Assembly (NCBI GenBank): GCA_026874595.1 | Contig: CM049314.1 | Location: 23,575,729 to 23,639,728 of the forward strand | DNA length: 64,000 nucleotides | Source: Sipunculus nudus | Taxonomy: Eukaryota; Annelida; Sipuncula; Golfingiida; Sipunculidae | Direction: 5' to 3' | Shown here: positions 49,255 to 60,930 of the stretch, piece by piece | How positions within the stretch are numbered: the stretch's first letter is position 1 | Layout of the letters: every line of letters begins with the position of its first letter | The notes under the pieces: model-generated | What the model was told of the DNA's origin: nothing | The model's database searches: none | What the model saw: only the letters and a program-made list of their open reading frames with translations | Made by a program: the position numbers and the translations under genes

Positions 49255-49390
49255 TTTTTTTTTTCTTTTTTTTATTGAAGTTTGCTCATATTTCATCATG
49301 GACTTCAAAATAATAAAAATAAAATTTTACACAAGTTTACGATTCAACATTTGATATGATGCTACCGAAAGTAATATGTTATCGTGCGTC

Positions 49391-49433
<43 letters not shown>

Positions 49434-49443
49434 ATGTATGTAT
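49391..49443. repeat. (TA)n(TG)n microsatellite
   Basis: A pure TA run of about 32 bases is followed by TG and TATG units. Short open frames with YIYIYI runs across it are artefacts. Confidence 0.95.
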
Positions 49444-50127
49444 ATCCAAGCCAATTTCCATATTATCTGGATGACAACAAAAAAAACAATTTTCTTTGCT
49501 GCTTTCCGTTATATCTTTTCGTATATAATAAAATATTTAAAAAAGATATTTTGTAGTCTTCAGACATAAAGTCTGTGAAGCTGATATACAGGTGACCCCA
49601 CTGTGGAAGCGGAATATTTTATAATTTTATCCAAGTCTGCTAAACCCATGCCTCCTTCTCCCTGTTCTCTCTACAGCGCTTAATATATCTTTGGTTTCCA
49701 TCAGTGCTAATAAAATGAATCGTACAACTTTTTTTATTAAATTTTAATTTAGTGTATCTTCTTCATTTGGGTTTTGACCCTTTGAAGACGTATTTTCTAC
49801 GTACAATTGACTTAAATACCTTTGATACTGTTAGACTGACGATACAGTATTCCTAAGGCTGTAATTGAAAATAACCGGTGGTGCAGCCGTTATTTATGAC
49901 ACAACTCTGAATGTGTAAGCATGATGCGAATCCACGTCGGAAAGTATTTAACAAAACCAAACATTTTAACGCAGTAATGAGAAAGACACAATAAAGAGAT
50001 TTCAATGCTGCAGGGAATTCAACAACAAAAAATATCCTCTTTGTTTTAGTAGGAAGATGTATTCCATTATATCAACTGGTTACTGTCTAAAATTCTCTTT
50101 TAAGAAATGTAGTATTTAGCTAACCAG

Positions 50128-50491
50128 TTACTCCTCAAGCTCAATAAATATATTCTCCAGCTGGACAACCCTTTCGGTCAGATTCTAAACCTTAGATTCA
50201 TATTGGTTGAGCTTCTCCTCTACAGCATAATATATAAAATCCTTTAAGGCTACTTTTATACATCCGGTTTGAATAGTTATAGAGAGCAGAATTGCGAAGA
50301 TTTCTCATTTACGTGAATAATTATCTATTCTTTTGGGAATTGTTTTACACAACTGGGAAGGAGGTATTCTTCAGAGGTTTCAGTTTTGCGTCAATTCGTT
50401 TTGTCGTGATACTGGGTTGACTGTCGCCTGGAGAGGCATTTAAACGTTTTTTTTTTCAAATTGAGCTTTGTTCTCCCTGGGTTGATTCCAT
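50128..50491 (-). pseudogene. LINE relic ORF1 fragment with coiled coil
   Basis: Read on the - strand from the ATG at 50,491: a polar N-terminal region, a stop after about 11 codons, then a Lys/Pro/Ser-rich stretch. Heptad-like coiled-coil repeats follow, ending at a stop at 50,128. The layout matches the N-terminal part of L1-type ORF1. The assignment rests on composition and order, not on a family signature. Confidence 0.5.
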
Positions 50492-52260
50492 ATTTTTGGT
50501 AGAAATATCGGCTACTGCTGACTACATACGTACCTCACATGGGTTTGCAGATTTCTTAGGGGCCGGAGACAAATAATAAAAAAATAGCTGTTTTGCACAT
50601 ATGATTCCAAAACCTTCCCGGAATGTTGTTAATAGATATCATAGCAAAAGCATGAAAAAAATAACCTGTGGATAGTTAGCTAAAATCATTCCAATATCTA
50701 ATCATTCGAACACCAGTCTCACATGTGTCTTAGCCCAAAATATGCCATCTGATATCCAAAGGTTCAGAATTATACATGACGTGTTGATTTTTATTCATGA
50801 TACATCTGGTAATTTATCCAGTGTTAAACATTACTGCAGTGTCTTTTCAAGAATTTTTTTAACAATGCAACTGGGAAGGATTGGATGACTGTTGTGTCGT
50901 GACATCATTTATTTTGGATTAGACATTTTTTATATATTTTCCTTTTGTGTCATTCTTCTATCCTTTTTTTCACCTCTGATCATCTGATCATTGGTGCCAC
51001 ATTAAATACACAAATAGTTCCTGCCAAATACCGATACCGGTGAACATTTTTTAACGAATTGACTCAATTTTATGATTTATAATGATTAATATCGGGAATT
51101 GTTTTACAAGTGTGTGCGTGTGTATACAGATAAAGAAAGCATGCAAGTCAGTGATGAATTTTCTATAAGAATTTATTAAAAGTATTCAAATATTCAAATA
51201 GTTGTTCTCAAATACATGAGCTGCGAAGTTAAATCACCCAGTCATCATTTAACACGGCTGACATCAGTTACTTGCCTTATTTTACGATACCAGCCTAACC
51301 AGAGGCTTAAAGGCAATATAACACTTTACAGTCAATCCCCAGTAACTGCACACACATATCACACCGTTTAATTGGCTTTCCTTTTATATGAATAGTAAGT
51401 AAAATAAACCATTAGAAATTTAAATATGTTAACAAATCGCCATATTAAGCGAAATTTAAATTTTATTTTTAAAATTTCACACACATCATTACTCTTTGCT
51501 TAAATCCAATGAATCAATGAAGTCTACCGTTCGTTTTTACGATCCGTGCAAACTGTATTCCAGTCTCATATTAGGCAACTAGAGTGCCACTTTGCTCTTC
51601 AAATCGTACGGATTGAGGCAGGCGTTGTATGGGTTCATTTTCCTTGTTTTGTGGAAGATCACCCCCTATATTCATCAAAATGCGTTATTTTTTCGTGGTT
51701 TGTGGGAGAACCTAACCGGCATTCTTCAACATTGTTGTAATGGAAAGCTACGTAAACTTATTTTTCATACTTAGTTCTCAAGGTCACAATATAGATATAA
51801 AATACGATCTTGCAGAAACAAAAAAGGTAAAAATGGTACCTTCGATATGTAATCCCAAGCTTATTGATGGTTATCTACCAAATATCTTACTACATAGTGT
51901 ACTCTTATTTATGAATACCAGAATCATTATTAATTCATATATGCTGATCTAAAGTTTCATATCTTAAGATAAGAAGATGTTATGTAATGTAATAAAACAA
52001 TAATATGACAGTAGAACCTTCAGGAAGGATGACAGATTAAACATGCTAAAAGTGCAAATGTTATTGAATCGTAGAAAATTCTGGCTTGATATCTCGTTTT
52101 ATATTAATTTAAGTAAAGACAAGAGAAGGGTGAACAACTAATGGTAGAACCCAAACTTACAAGACGTAAGAGGACCAACAGAAACATTGCAAATATTTAA
52201 TAAGTAGACGTGAAAGTTGGAAATATTCGTATCAGTTGTAGCTGTAGTGGATTATCTTTT

Positions 52261-52626
52261 CTTCAAATATTTACGCATGAAGGATAAGGAAGTAAAAATT
52301 GTTTCGATGTAATGCTCCATGCCATGAAAAGGAAAATATATATAGATGTTTTATCCACAGCTGCAAAATTTTGAGGGAGAAACTGGGGCAGGAGAGGGAG
52401 TAAAATCATGTTCTCTCAAGAAGATCAAGGAATATTTATTCTTCAAATATTTACGCAAGAAGGATAATGACGTTTTCTAAAAATGGTTCGAAATAACGCT
52501 TCATGCCATGAAAAGGAAAAATATATGTAGATTTTTATCAACAACTTCATACTTTGAGGGAGAAAGTCGGGCATTAGAGGGAGTAAAAGGTCTTAAAACG
52601 TTTCTCTCTCAAGAAGATTCAGAGAG
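52261..52626. repeat. Two-copy tandem repeat, period 180 bp
   Basis: Copies start at 52,261 and 52,441, both with 'cttcaaatatttacgca'. They share 'catgccatgaaaaggaaaa', 'ttgagggagaaa' and 'ctcaagaaga'. Divergence is moderate. A short open frame crosses the second copy and then runs into TA repeats, so it is not a gene. Confidence 0.9.
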
Positions 52627-52691
52627 ATTTGATACTTATGAATTTAAGATTTATCATGATGCGAAAGAAAGCGGAAAAGTAAAGATTGTTC

Positions 52692-52693
<2 letters not shown>

Positions 52694-52747
<54 letters not shown>
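52694..52747. repeat. (TA)n microsatellite
   Basis: An uninterrupted TA run of about 54 bases. Confidence 0.95.
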
Positions 52748-52750
<3 letters not shown>

Positions 52751-53149
52751 AAATTTCTAAGAGAAGAAAGTTATGTTTAGACTGCATTACGATTCATCGA
52801 AATGTGTTACCGTATCATTTTAAAACAAAGCAGATTTTAAATATTATTGAATCAGACTAGAAAGTGTGAATATATACATATGCTATAAAACTGTCACTTG
52901 GTTGAGGACATGCGTAAGAGCAGCCTAGCATTCCAAATCTTTAAATATCAATCACGTAAAACCAAAATACACTCAGCCACATGGAGAGATGAAAGTCATA
53001 CGCAGTGCATTATAAGCACACGGCTGCCGTGTATAAAACGCAATTTTAAAATATTTGCATTGCAGTTCGATGAAAATTCATCTACTCGGTAGCTTATAGA
53101 GAAACGCAGAGAATATTCCGCAATCCTTTGAGCATTTCGGCCATCTGAA

Positions 53150-53370
53150 CCGGAAGCGCGCCCTGTCGGGTGGCGCTGACAATATTCCGATTTATAAAAG
53201 GCAAAGCGCCGTTGATTAAAAAGGCCCCTCCGTTCACAGCATTATTCCAGCAGACGACACTTTTTGTCGCTCACGTGACATCACACATGCAAGGCCCCAT
53301 ACCATTGGCCCCACGCTTTAAATGCATTTGGCTGCTGATTGGAACAGCTACCTCTCCCTTGACCAATCAG
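53150..53370 (-). promoter_or_regulatory. Candidate promoter facing the - strand
   Basis: Within 220 bases there are three CCAAT boxes (53,304-53,308 and 53,338-53,342 as ATTGG, 53,363-53,367 as CCAAT) and a CACGTG E-box (53,272-53,277). There is also a TATA box (TATAAA on the - strand within 53,191-53,198) and an ETS-type CCGGAAG (53,150-53,156). The patch is GC-richer than its surroundings. With the CCAAT and E-box 75 to 170 bases to the right of the TATA box, the order fits transcription to the left. A short - strand frame begins with ATG at 53,144 and reads 16 codons. No downstream exon was identified. Confidence 0.45.
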
Positions 53371-55036
53371 GTGCAAGCGATTTTACAATCCTGTACTGGA
53401 TGAAACAAAGGTTCTTGGCTGTCAACATCACTTGAGTCCCTTATCCTATGATACCTCATTGGTTTTGTTTGCGGAACTTCTCCTTTCAACCAAATCGTCT
53501 AAAATTCAAGGAAAAACGTTGTTTCAAAGAGAGATACTTCATATCCCATGTTTTACATATGTTCCTTAAAGCATTAACAATAATAAATGAAAAGACGATA
53601 GCATATGTTTTTGTTCATAACATGCATTTGGGATCATTTGACAGTTTTGGAATGCTGAGTGAGTATATTATCAAAGAGAGGCCTAGGAAATTTTATGACC
53701 AGCCTTAACTCTGCGAGGAAGAAAAGTGAGAAAAACGTATTGAATAAAATACAAATAAAAGATAGAAGGAATACTTGAGAATATCAAAATTAAGATGTTG
53801 ATTAGGTTTCAGGGTGACAAAAGTGGCTTGACCACTTCTAAATAAAAACGAGACCATAAGGGAAACACTTGTTCTTTCGGCCTTTATCTGTAGCAGAATA
53901 TTGATTAATTCCAGTCAAACATAACTAATAAGTGTTCTAGAATGACAGGTATTAACACAATAACGTAGCGTTTTGAATTGCCGCGCTAGTCTTCCTAAAG
54001 TGTAAATGAAGGGGTTGGAGCACCCAATAGTTGGTGTACAAGAACCTTTACACAGCTAGCCTTTAACACATGTCAACCATTTACATTACCTTTTTTGTAG
54101 GAATTAAAACAACATTGCCACTGGCATGTTTTGCTCTTTAACCCTACCTAAGCACAGGCATGTTTTGCTTATGTTTCGCCTGCGCTTTACCAAACTTTTC
54201 CACTATCATAATATTACGATCTTTACTTTTATATGTACTTGTATTTCTGAAATTCAGAAACACGCTAATGGATTTATATAAACAATGCATTGGTGATGCT
54301 TTACTTGAGAGACGATTGCTATTATTAATGCTCCCGGGACCATATTATTCTCGTTTTTTTTAATCAAAATGCACTGCAAAAAGGAACATACTGTAAGCAA
54401 ACAGTTTAGTTTCTTATTTATTATATCTTTTTCTCTCCATCCCTCTATTTTCTTAATGACTGGAAAGTTCATTGTAAATTGGAGGTTTCAATCGAATCCT
54501 GTGAAATGACTGTAAGGATACATAACATATCCAGAATATTTATGAAATCAAATTTATTAAACGTATATGAAAACACGTGTTTGCTGAAAAAATACTTCAT
54601 AACCATATTATGGACAAACATCCAGAATTAATTTTTAATGCAATAGTACAAAAGATAAAGCTTTCCGTCAGAAATAATCCCTTGAAATTAAGGCTGGCAT
54701 GAGTGGCGGAACGGATGCAAGTTGTATATGTCTACCTTACAATATTTAATATAAGCACTAGTCAGGGGGAAAAAATCAACATCTTCCAGATTAAGTCAAG
54801 CTAGCTTTTGTTTTGTCTGCATTTTTTGTAAAGTGATCTCCCGTTTTGGAAACACTCCCTTTCAATCTAACCCGAAATGCATATCTGACAGATTTGTAAC
54901 AGGTAGTGTGTTTGTATAGCTTATTTACAAAGCCGTTTTATGAAAAGAACCCGAAATAGTTTGTTAAGAAGATTGTTAAACTGGGACAGAAGTTATCTTA
55001 ATCATCATAGCTTAAATATGTGACTGTAAAACTGTT
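53371..55036. other. Spacer left of the membrane-protein gene
   Basis: AT-rich with no recognised exon. It probably includes the 3' UTR of the - strand gene that ends at 55,037. Several AATAAA-like signals occur on the - strand near 54,416 and 54,555, but none is decisive. Confidence 0.4.
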
Positions 55037-55147
55037 TTACTTCAATTTATCATCAAGTTGATAGTTTCGTCTACTCACTTTGCATTGTGATTGACTCTTG
55101 CTGTTCATTGTACAAAAATACCGGTAAACAACGAAGAGAAACACACT
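55037..55147 (-). CDS. Membrane-protein terminal exon e
   Basis: The acceptor 'tgtttttatttcag' is followed in phase 0 by SVFLFVVYRYFCTMNSKSQ, and the frame stops at 55,037. A donor-like 'gtgagt' at 55,078-55,073 could instead splice to an unseen exon. Confidence 0.65.
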   Translation of the reverse strand, partial: SVFLFVVYRYFCTMNSKSQSQCKVSRRNYQLDDKLK

Positions 55148-57341
55148 CTGAAATAAAAACAAATTAGTTTTACATTGAATGGAACATGATTATATAGCCT
55201 TACACACATTTTCTTCTGGCATTGCGTTTGACATAATTACCGCCTCGCCCGCTGAACCTTTTAAGTGTCTAATGTTTCCTATTTTGGGAGCAAGCCCTCG
55301 CCCACCTTGTCAGACACAATCTTGTCCCATTTTGTTAAATTGTTGAATTGAATGATTAAATATCACTAGATACCGTCCAATATCCGTCACCTAACGATGA
55401 CAAATTTAAATTTTATATTCATGGCCTGTGCACCAGAATACTAGTTAAAGACTCATATGATAATGTAAGGCTGAATAGGATTGGTAACTATTTCAAGTGA
55501 TGAACGGTTTGTTAGGAATTACCTCTTTATGCTTACCGTAGGAACCATACTTACATTTGTGACTGTCATAAATATGAGCACTCCCAGTTTGACACTGGCA
55601 GTAAAATGATGAACTGTGCCGAATATATGTTGTTCATGACTGCAGGCGTCTTTCACCACGTTATGTAGGCACAAACCTGTAAAGACAGAACAGTCTTTAA
55701 TAGGTTAATTTATTTTTTAATAAAGTCAGCTCCACCTTGGGTGCCCCGTAGTTTTTAACGATAAAATATACACTGTTGTTGTAAAACTGACCTGCCATTT
55801 CTTAAATCAGGGACACCGGCGATCATTTATGACGTCAAACCATACGTTGCAAAACCTCAGAGTACAATTTCGTATCTGATAACCAGTCTGTTACTGTGCT
55901 CGAGTGTTGACTGTCGCCACAAGGTAAAGTATACCTTTGAGCAAGTTTCGACAGGACGAGGTTAACATATGATATTACCAATTTGATAAAATACAAAATC
56001 AGCTTAAAGACAATATCTTCTCGTATCGCTTTCTTTTAACAAACGAGCGCCCAGAAAGAGGAGAATAATGAAGTTTGATTAAAGTATTTATTCTTGAATT
56101 CTCACATTATTTTGAAATCAGCACATACTGAAATTAAAGAAGTAATTCCATAATTATCATAATTATCAATAAACTCCATGGGTACCTTTGTTGGATCAGA
56201 TTATGGTAACGTTTATCATTGAACAGTGATGCTACGTTAATGACCGATATGATAGAGATTGACCACCTCAAATTTATAAATATTATTGTTTTATTTCCAG
56301 GAACATTATTACTTTAAAATTCTTCTAGTTATAAGGTCATTTATCTAGTACTTATCAAAGGAATTCAGTTCACGTTTGTTCGCAGTGTTCTCTAAACCGC
56401 GTTGTGTACAATACTGTGCCATACATCATTTTAAAGGTTATTATCCCCGCAGTGACATAGGCGATATGAAAATAAATAATTTTTAATATACATATAATTT
56501 TGAGTGATTTTTCCGTTTTGTTTCGAGCACAGTCGCCGAAATGCGTGCATCGTGGTCACTTAACCTCTAAAACTAAGGACTATTGTTCATATGAATAATG
56601 TTTGCTTTTAATGAGGGATTTGACCCACGTGCGTGGTCAGTAAAAGAGAAAAACACATGTTTCTCGCTTTATGAAATGGAGAGTTCAACCCAGGAGGATT
56701 AATGACAAAACCTAATTCAAGGTCTCAATTTCAGGAACAGGGCTGGGGTGGGTTCGGGGGTCTGAAAACGGGATACGGACCCACTGCATGGAGTCCCGCT
56801 GGGTCCGCTTCTGCTACTTACGATGTATGCATATTTCTGTTTCCTTCTTCAGGAACAGTTTCCTTGCAATGTACATTTAATTAATCTTTAATGTGTTCCT
56901 CACATCAACCTATTCTTTATATGTCCAACGATAGAAACCAGTCAAATATCAACGAAACACTGTATGTCTCCGCGTCTCATTCCGGTTCGCAATGTAAACC
57001 ATCACTGACCAGGTCTTTAAGGTAAACATACCGGGATATGATTGTTGCCACGACCACAGCGCCACAAAACAACAGTAAAAATTATTTGTACATATCGTAT
57101 TCCGGGAGTATCCCACTAAAAATCTATATTTTCTTTTCACTTTTATATAAAAAATGAGCCAACATTCAATATCTCAGTAAACATATCTCCCAAACCGTAA
57201 AAAGCCCGGTATACCGGGGTTATCAGCTAGTAATTTGTAAAGCACATTGCTCAATTAGGTACATGTGACAGTGATATCTACTGTCTACTTATCTATGATA
57301 ATTGCATTACTCATCATCAACAAATACAACATCAAAGTCGG

Positions 57342-57398
<57 letters not shown>

Positions 57399-58496
57399 AA
57401 ATACCTAGAAATGTTTTTTGTTTGACCAGCTTAACTTGTTGGCCATGTTAAACTTTTATATATATTTTACATTTATTTTACAATAACTGGTTTAATGGCA
57501 TTCTACAGATATATAAAAAGCTCCTCTCGCGTTATAAAGGACTGTGTGAATAATTTTGAAATGGAAGCTGCGTCTGGTATAAACTCATGCACATTGTTGT
57601 ATAACATAATATCATTCTAATAAACGACTATTTTGCTTGTGATACGCCGGTGGTTCTGTGTTATGTCTGGCCTTTCCAGTTGTATTAAGACAGGGTGATA
57701 GTCAAGGATGTTTCATGACCTTGTGACCTCTTACCTATGACCTTGCCTCCGGCCACAATGGCTACCATAAATAAAGGGGTGAGTATGCAGGTTAATACTA
57801 GCCACGGCAACAGCATAAAACTCGCAACCTGTAATATTTAGAAAGGAAAAGTAATGTTATTTTATCAGTTCCTACACAAAATGTATGAACTGCATTTACA
57901 CGTAAGAAGCATGACTTAACCCCAGAATTATGCAATAAGACAGAATGACAAACATATAATAAATTCCAAAATTATAACATCTTTGCATTTACATGTCATG
58001 GACATATCTTCCACCAGATGCTAAATGAAGTAGCTTCCCCATTCGCCCCCAGATGGCTGTACAGGTCTACATATCCAAATTCATTATTAAATGAAACTGG
58101 TGACCTGTAAATTCTACTTCCCTAGGATTGACCGTTCATTAAAATAACCAAAACGGTTATCAGAATGCTTGTATACTGAATTACTGATCATATCATTTAC
58201 TGATTAGAAGATGTTTGTATGAGAGAGAGAGAGAGAGAAAGAGTTAGAGAAAGAGAGAGAGAAGGAGAGAGCGAGAGATGCCTACCTTGTATACAGCAAC
58301 AAACAACATTGCGGTAACGATGAGCCAAATGACACAGAATGCTAATACCACGTAGTTCCGGGCGTCAAATCCTCCTGAAATTAATGAAACGTACAGTACG
58401 AATTTGTTATATAGAGACAGAACAACATTTACCATATATACCGTCGAGGACAACATTTTCTATGTATATGTAAGTTTCCATTCCATACATGTTGAA
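55037..58496 (-). CDS. Small multi-pass membrane protein (5' end missing)
   Basis: Five - strand exons join in phase: 58,496-58,442, 58,374-58,286, 57,828-57,735, 55,676-55,555 and 55,147-55,037. All have AG acceptors with pyrimidine tracts and GT donors. The joined product, about 146 residues, has an acidic loop (YIYIENVVLDGG) and then three hydrophobic spans, VVLAFCVIWLIVTAMLFVAVY, SFMLLPWLVLTCILTPLFMV and, across the last intron, VLIFMTVTNSVFLFVVY. A short polar tail follows. A first transmembrane exon is expected to the right but was not found, so the gene is probably a four-span protein that starts beyond or far up the window. It may belong to one of the small insect/mollusc four-TM families, such as the pasiflora type. 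I cannot confirm a family or function. The last exon could also be spliced at 55,078 (AAA/gtgagt). Confidence 0.72.
55555..55676 (-). CDS. Membrane-protein exon d
   Basis: A 122-base exon with acceptor 'ctgtctttacag' and a strong donor ACAAAT/gtaagt. It carries a polar loop with two Cys (LCLHNVVKDACS) and then the start of the last hydrophobic span. Confidence 0.78.
57344..57398. repeat. (TA)n(TG)n microsatellite
   Basis: About 30 bases of TA followed by about 24 bases of TG, within the long intron of the - strand membrane-protein gene. Confidence 0.95.
57735..57828 (-). CDS. Membrane-protein exon c (TM span)
   Basis: A 94-base exon with acceptor 'ctaaatattacag' and donor CATAG/gtaaga. It encodes LLPWLVLTCILTPLFMV followed by GGKVI. 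It starts in phase 0 and ends in phase 1. Confidence 0.78.
58219..58279. repeat. GA-rich microsatellite
   Basis: An interrupted GAGA tract directly beside the exon b donor. On the - strand it is a CT-rich stretch at the start of the intron. Confidence 0.95.
58286..58374 (-). CDS. Membrane-protein exon b (TM span)
   Basis: An 89-base exon with acceptor 'cattaatttcag' and donor TACAAG/gtaggc. It encodes GFDARNY followed by a long hydrophobic helix and ends in phase 0. A GA-rich microsatellite lies just past the donor. Confidence 0.78.
58442..58496 (-). CDS. Membrane-protein exon a (loop)
   Basis: A 55-base exon with acceptor 'gtgattccag' and donor GACG/gtatat. It encodes FNMYGMETYIYIENVVLDG and ends in phase 1, which joins the next exon to give a Gly-Gly-Phe-Asp sequence. 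Confidence 0.65.
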
Positions 58497-59714
58497 CTGG
58501 AATCACAGGCGGCAACACACAAGCTTTAATTGTCTGAATACTTGCATACTTAGGGTTAGCCCTCCAACACTGATGCTATAAAGTGTTAATTATCATCAAA
58601 TATCTGAAGTAGTTGGCTGTCATTCACATCGCTTAAGCTTACTTTGAATAACATAAAACTTCAATTTTCCATCATACATTTAATTTAAATCTCCTCAGTT
58701 AAATATATGTGAAAAATAATCAACCATTGCGAGTATTATTGAACCATTGCCTCATAAAAAATTGTTGGTTCACTATTTTAATGATATTCCCTTGACATCT
58801 ATTTGATTAATCACTCTAATCAAAGAAGCGAAATCAATTAACTGATAACATTAATTAACAAACGTGATTGATAGCACAACTCTCGTGTGTGGAGTTAGTA
58901 CTAGTGAAGCCTTTCCAGCCTGCGCGAGCGTTCCTGTGGCGGATAAAGAGGGAGGCCCCCCCCCCCCGTTAAGCTGAAATGTCTCTCATTTTATCTATTT
59001 TTTTTTCTAATTATTTGTATTTAATTTTCATTTGTTATATTTCCTTTTTATTTCCTAGTGATTCGATTATAAGATTATCCACTCTTTATTACTTTCCAGT
59101 TCATAAGTTTGTGATTTATCCAAATTAAGATAGCATCCAAATATTTCTATAACGGGAGAAGGTTTTTCTACCATTACACTCTACAGGGTTATAAAACAAA
59201 ATAGCCACCAAACTGCTTTCCCAAAATCATTAACGAGATTAATAATATAGGAACGGAAAAGTCCTCTTAACATTAAATATTCAAACAATATCCCAAATGG
59301 GAGGGGGCAACATACCTTCCCCTATGCACCCATGATTAACTTTAAGGGAAACATGGTGATTTAAATAAATCAATATATAAATTTACAAAACAAAATTAAA
59401 AAAAATAGAAATAATAATAACCATCAAATACCAACCCAATAATAGCGCCCCCCCCCCGTTCTGGAATTTCTGGATCCTCCACTGTCTTACTTACATTGCA
59501 TCCCCCCCCCCCCCCCACCTTAAGCCGGCAACTGAGCGATAATGTTGACCCAGCAATGGAGTGTACGACCTAAGAAATTCGGTAAAAGTCAAAAATAAAT
59601 ATTAGGTGCAAACGTTTTACCCAGGAATGATATTTAACCAAAAGATCAGTTTTAGAAAACCCACAATATTGGAAATCTAGCGTAAACACGCGCAGAACAA
59701 AGAAAAAAATTAAT

Positions 59715-60930
59715 CCGATGGTTTTGCACTAGGGGAATCTAGGAAATCCGAACCACCAGACATTAAACTCATCAACCTAAATACGTCTCCAGTTCCTTCG
59801 GGGGAGACTTATTTACATCAGTATGCAGTCAGAGAACTCATACTCCCCGAGGATCCTAATCAGACCTTGCTATATGATATACAGAAAATGTGTGTCATGG
59901 TTCGCCAACTCCTCACATGGGTTGATCACAGGTCAGCTCCAGAAGTAAGGCGACCCTAATTCCAGTGAATGACCTTGGAACTTGGCCGATTTTGTGAAAA
60001 TCAAAACCTCATGTGCAAGAATCATTCAGATTAAAGTACATTATTGTGATCCAGAATACCTCCAAAACTTATCGATTTGTTCCTTTTGTTTTGCCCTTAC
60101 CCTCAAAAACATATTGCTTAAATACGTTTTCACTTTATCAGTAGATTAACTAACACATAAACAATATAACCAACCAAGAGGTTTACACATAAAGCCTTGA
60201 CATCTAGGCGAGGTATTATAAATGACCAGACTCTCAGCTCTTTCTTCATTCACGAGGACCTGCCCTCCGGGAATCAGGCTAATGTCTTTGATCACGCCAC
60301 GTCTAAATATGATTCCCGTGTATATGTGTACGAGACCACCGGTCTGATAATGATCCCTTTTGATTCAGGGAATTCGAGACAGAAAAGAAACTATATAACT
60401 GAACTTTTTAATTATTAACTATACATTAAAAATGCATGTCGGCTTTATATGTGAAACACCTTTCTGCCAGAGCTCTTCTAGTTAAACAGTGTGCGACTGA
60501 CTCCCTGTCTCAACTGTCGAATTTAAAAATCAATACACTTAAGGGAACACCTTTTGTTGACATTCCCATGCGGATAATTACAACATCATAACTTATTTCT
60601 TGATGAGCCTTACCGCAAAACCACTAATGTTTAAGTAATTGGCCTTGAAACAACTTTTTACCCAACGTATTTGAACAGACTACATTACTCTCTTCACTAA
60701 ATTTATACTTGCGCCGCCAGTGTATTTAGAAGACACTTTGCAATGTCAGCCTTAAGATTCCAAAGCCCGCAAACCAAAACTAGCTGAGGCGTACTCTTAT
60801 GAGTCCGATTCTGCCAAGTGTAAGGTGAAAAAGAGGAGGTTATCCTGGATCTTAAGGGAATATCTTTTTCTAATTTTGGAATTAAAAACCAACCTTATAG
60901 TTAAATATATAATTATAAATATATAAGAAA
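59715..60930 (+). pseudogene. Coding-like patches of an unrecognised element or gene
   Basis: Three + strand stretches have protein-like composition without an uninterrupted ORF. The first, at about 59,715-59,957, runs about 80 codons with no ATG start. It includes PVPSGETYLHQYAVRELILP and LLYDIQKMCVMVRQLLTW, with a possible donor CCAGAA/gtaagg near its end. The second, 60,197-60,418, includes FFIHEDLPSGNQANVFDHA and VYVYETTGLIMIPFDSG. The third, at about 60,755-60,930, is basic (KPKLAEAYSYESDSAKCKV then KKRR). All are GC-richer than their flanks. They could be fragments of one decayed mobile element or exons of an unknown gene. No catalytic motif is seen. Confidence 0.3.

Larger units (their letters stand above)
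49255..50500 (-). mobile_element. Decayed L1/Tx1-like LINE relic
   Basis: On the - strand, an ORF1-like frame starts at 50,491. It shows RLNASPGDSQP and a KRIDAKLKPLK patch, followed by a coiled coil (VEEKLNQYE, LTERVVQLENIFIELEE) ending near 50,128. It is broken by stop codons. Only about 400 bases later an ORF2-like tail appears near 49,720-49,600 (KDILSAVER, then GGMGLADLDKIIKYS, the 'GGLGL' box). The 3' end is AATAAA (49,271-49,276) plus an A-rich tail down to 49,255. Most of ORF2 is missing, so the copy is internally deleted as well as mutated. A (TA)n(TG)n microsatellite lies in its 3' UTR. No clear target-site duplication was found. Confidence 0.6.
50560..53090. other. Spacer without a recognised gene
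   Basis: AT-rich. It contains a 180 bp tandem repeat at 52.26-52.63 kb and a TA microsatellite at 52.69 kb. Open frames are short and lack motifs. Confidence 0.45.

Noticed and set aside
49356-49569. ORFs with YIYIYI runs near 49.4 kb
   Set aside because: Artefacts of translating the TA microsatellite.
52508-52780. 90-codon + strand ORF
   Set aside because: It covers part of the 180 bp tandem repeat and the TA microsatellite. The frame is not kept in the first repeat copy.
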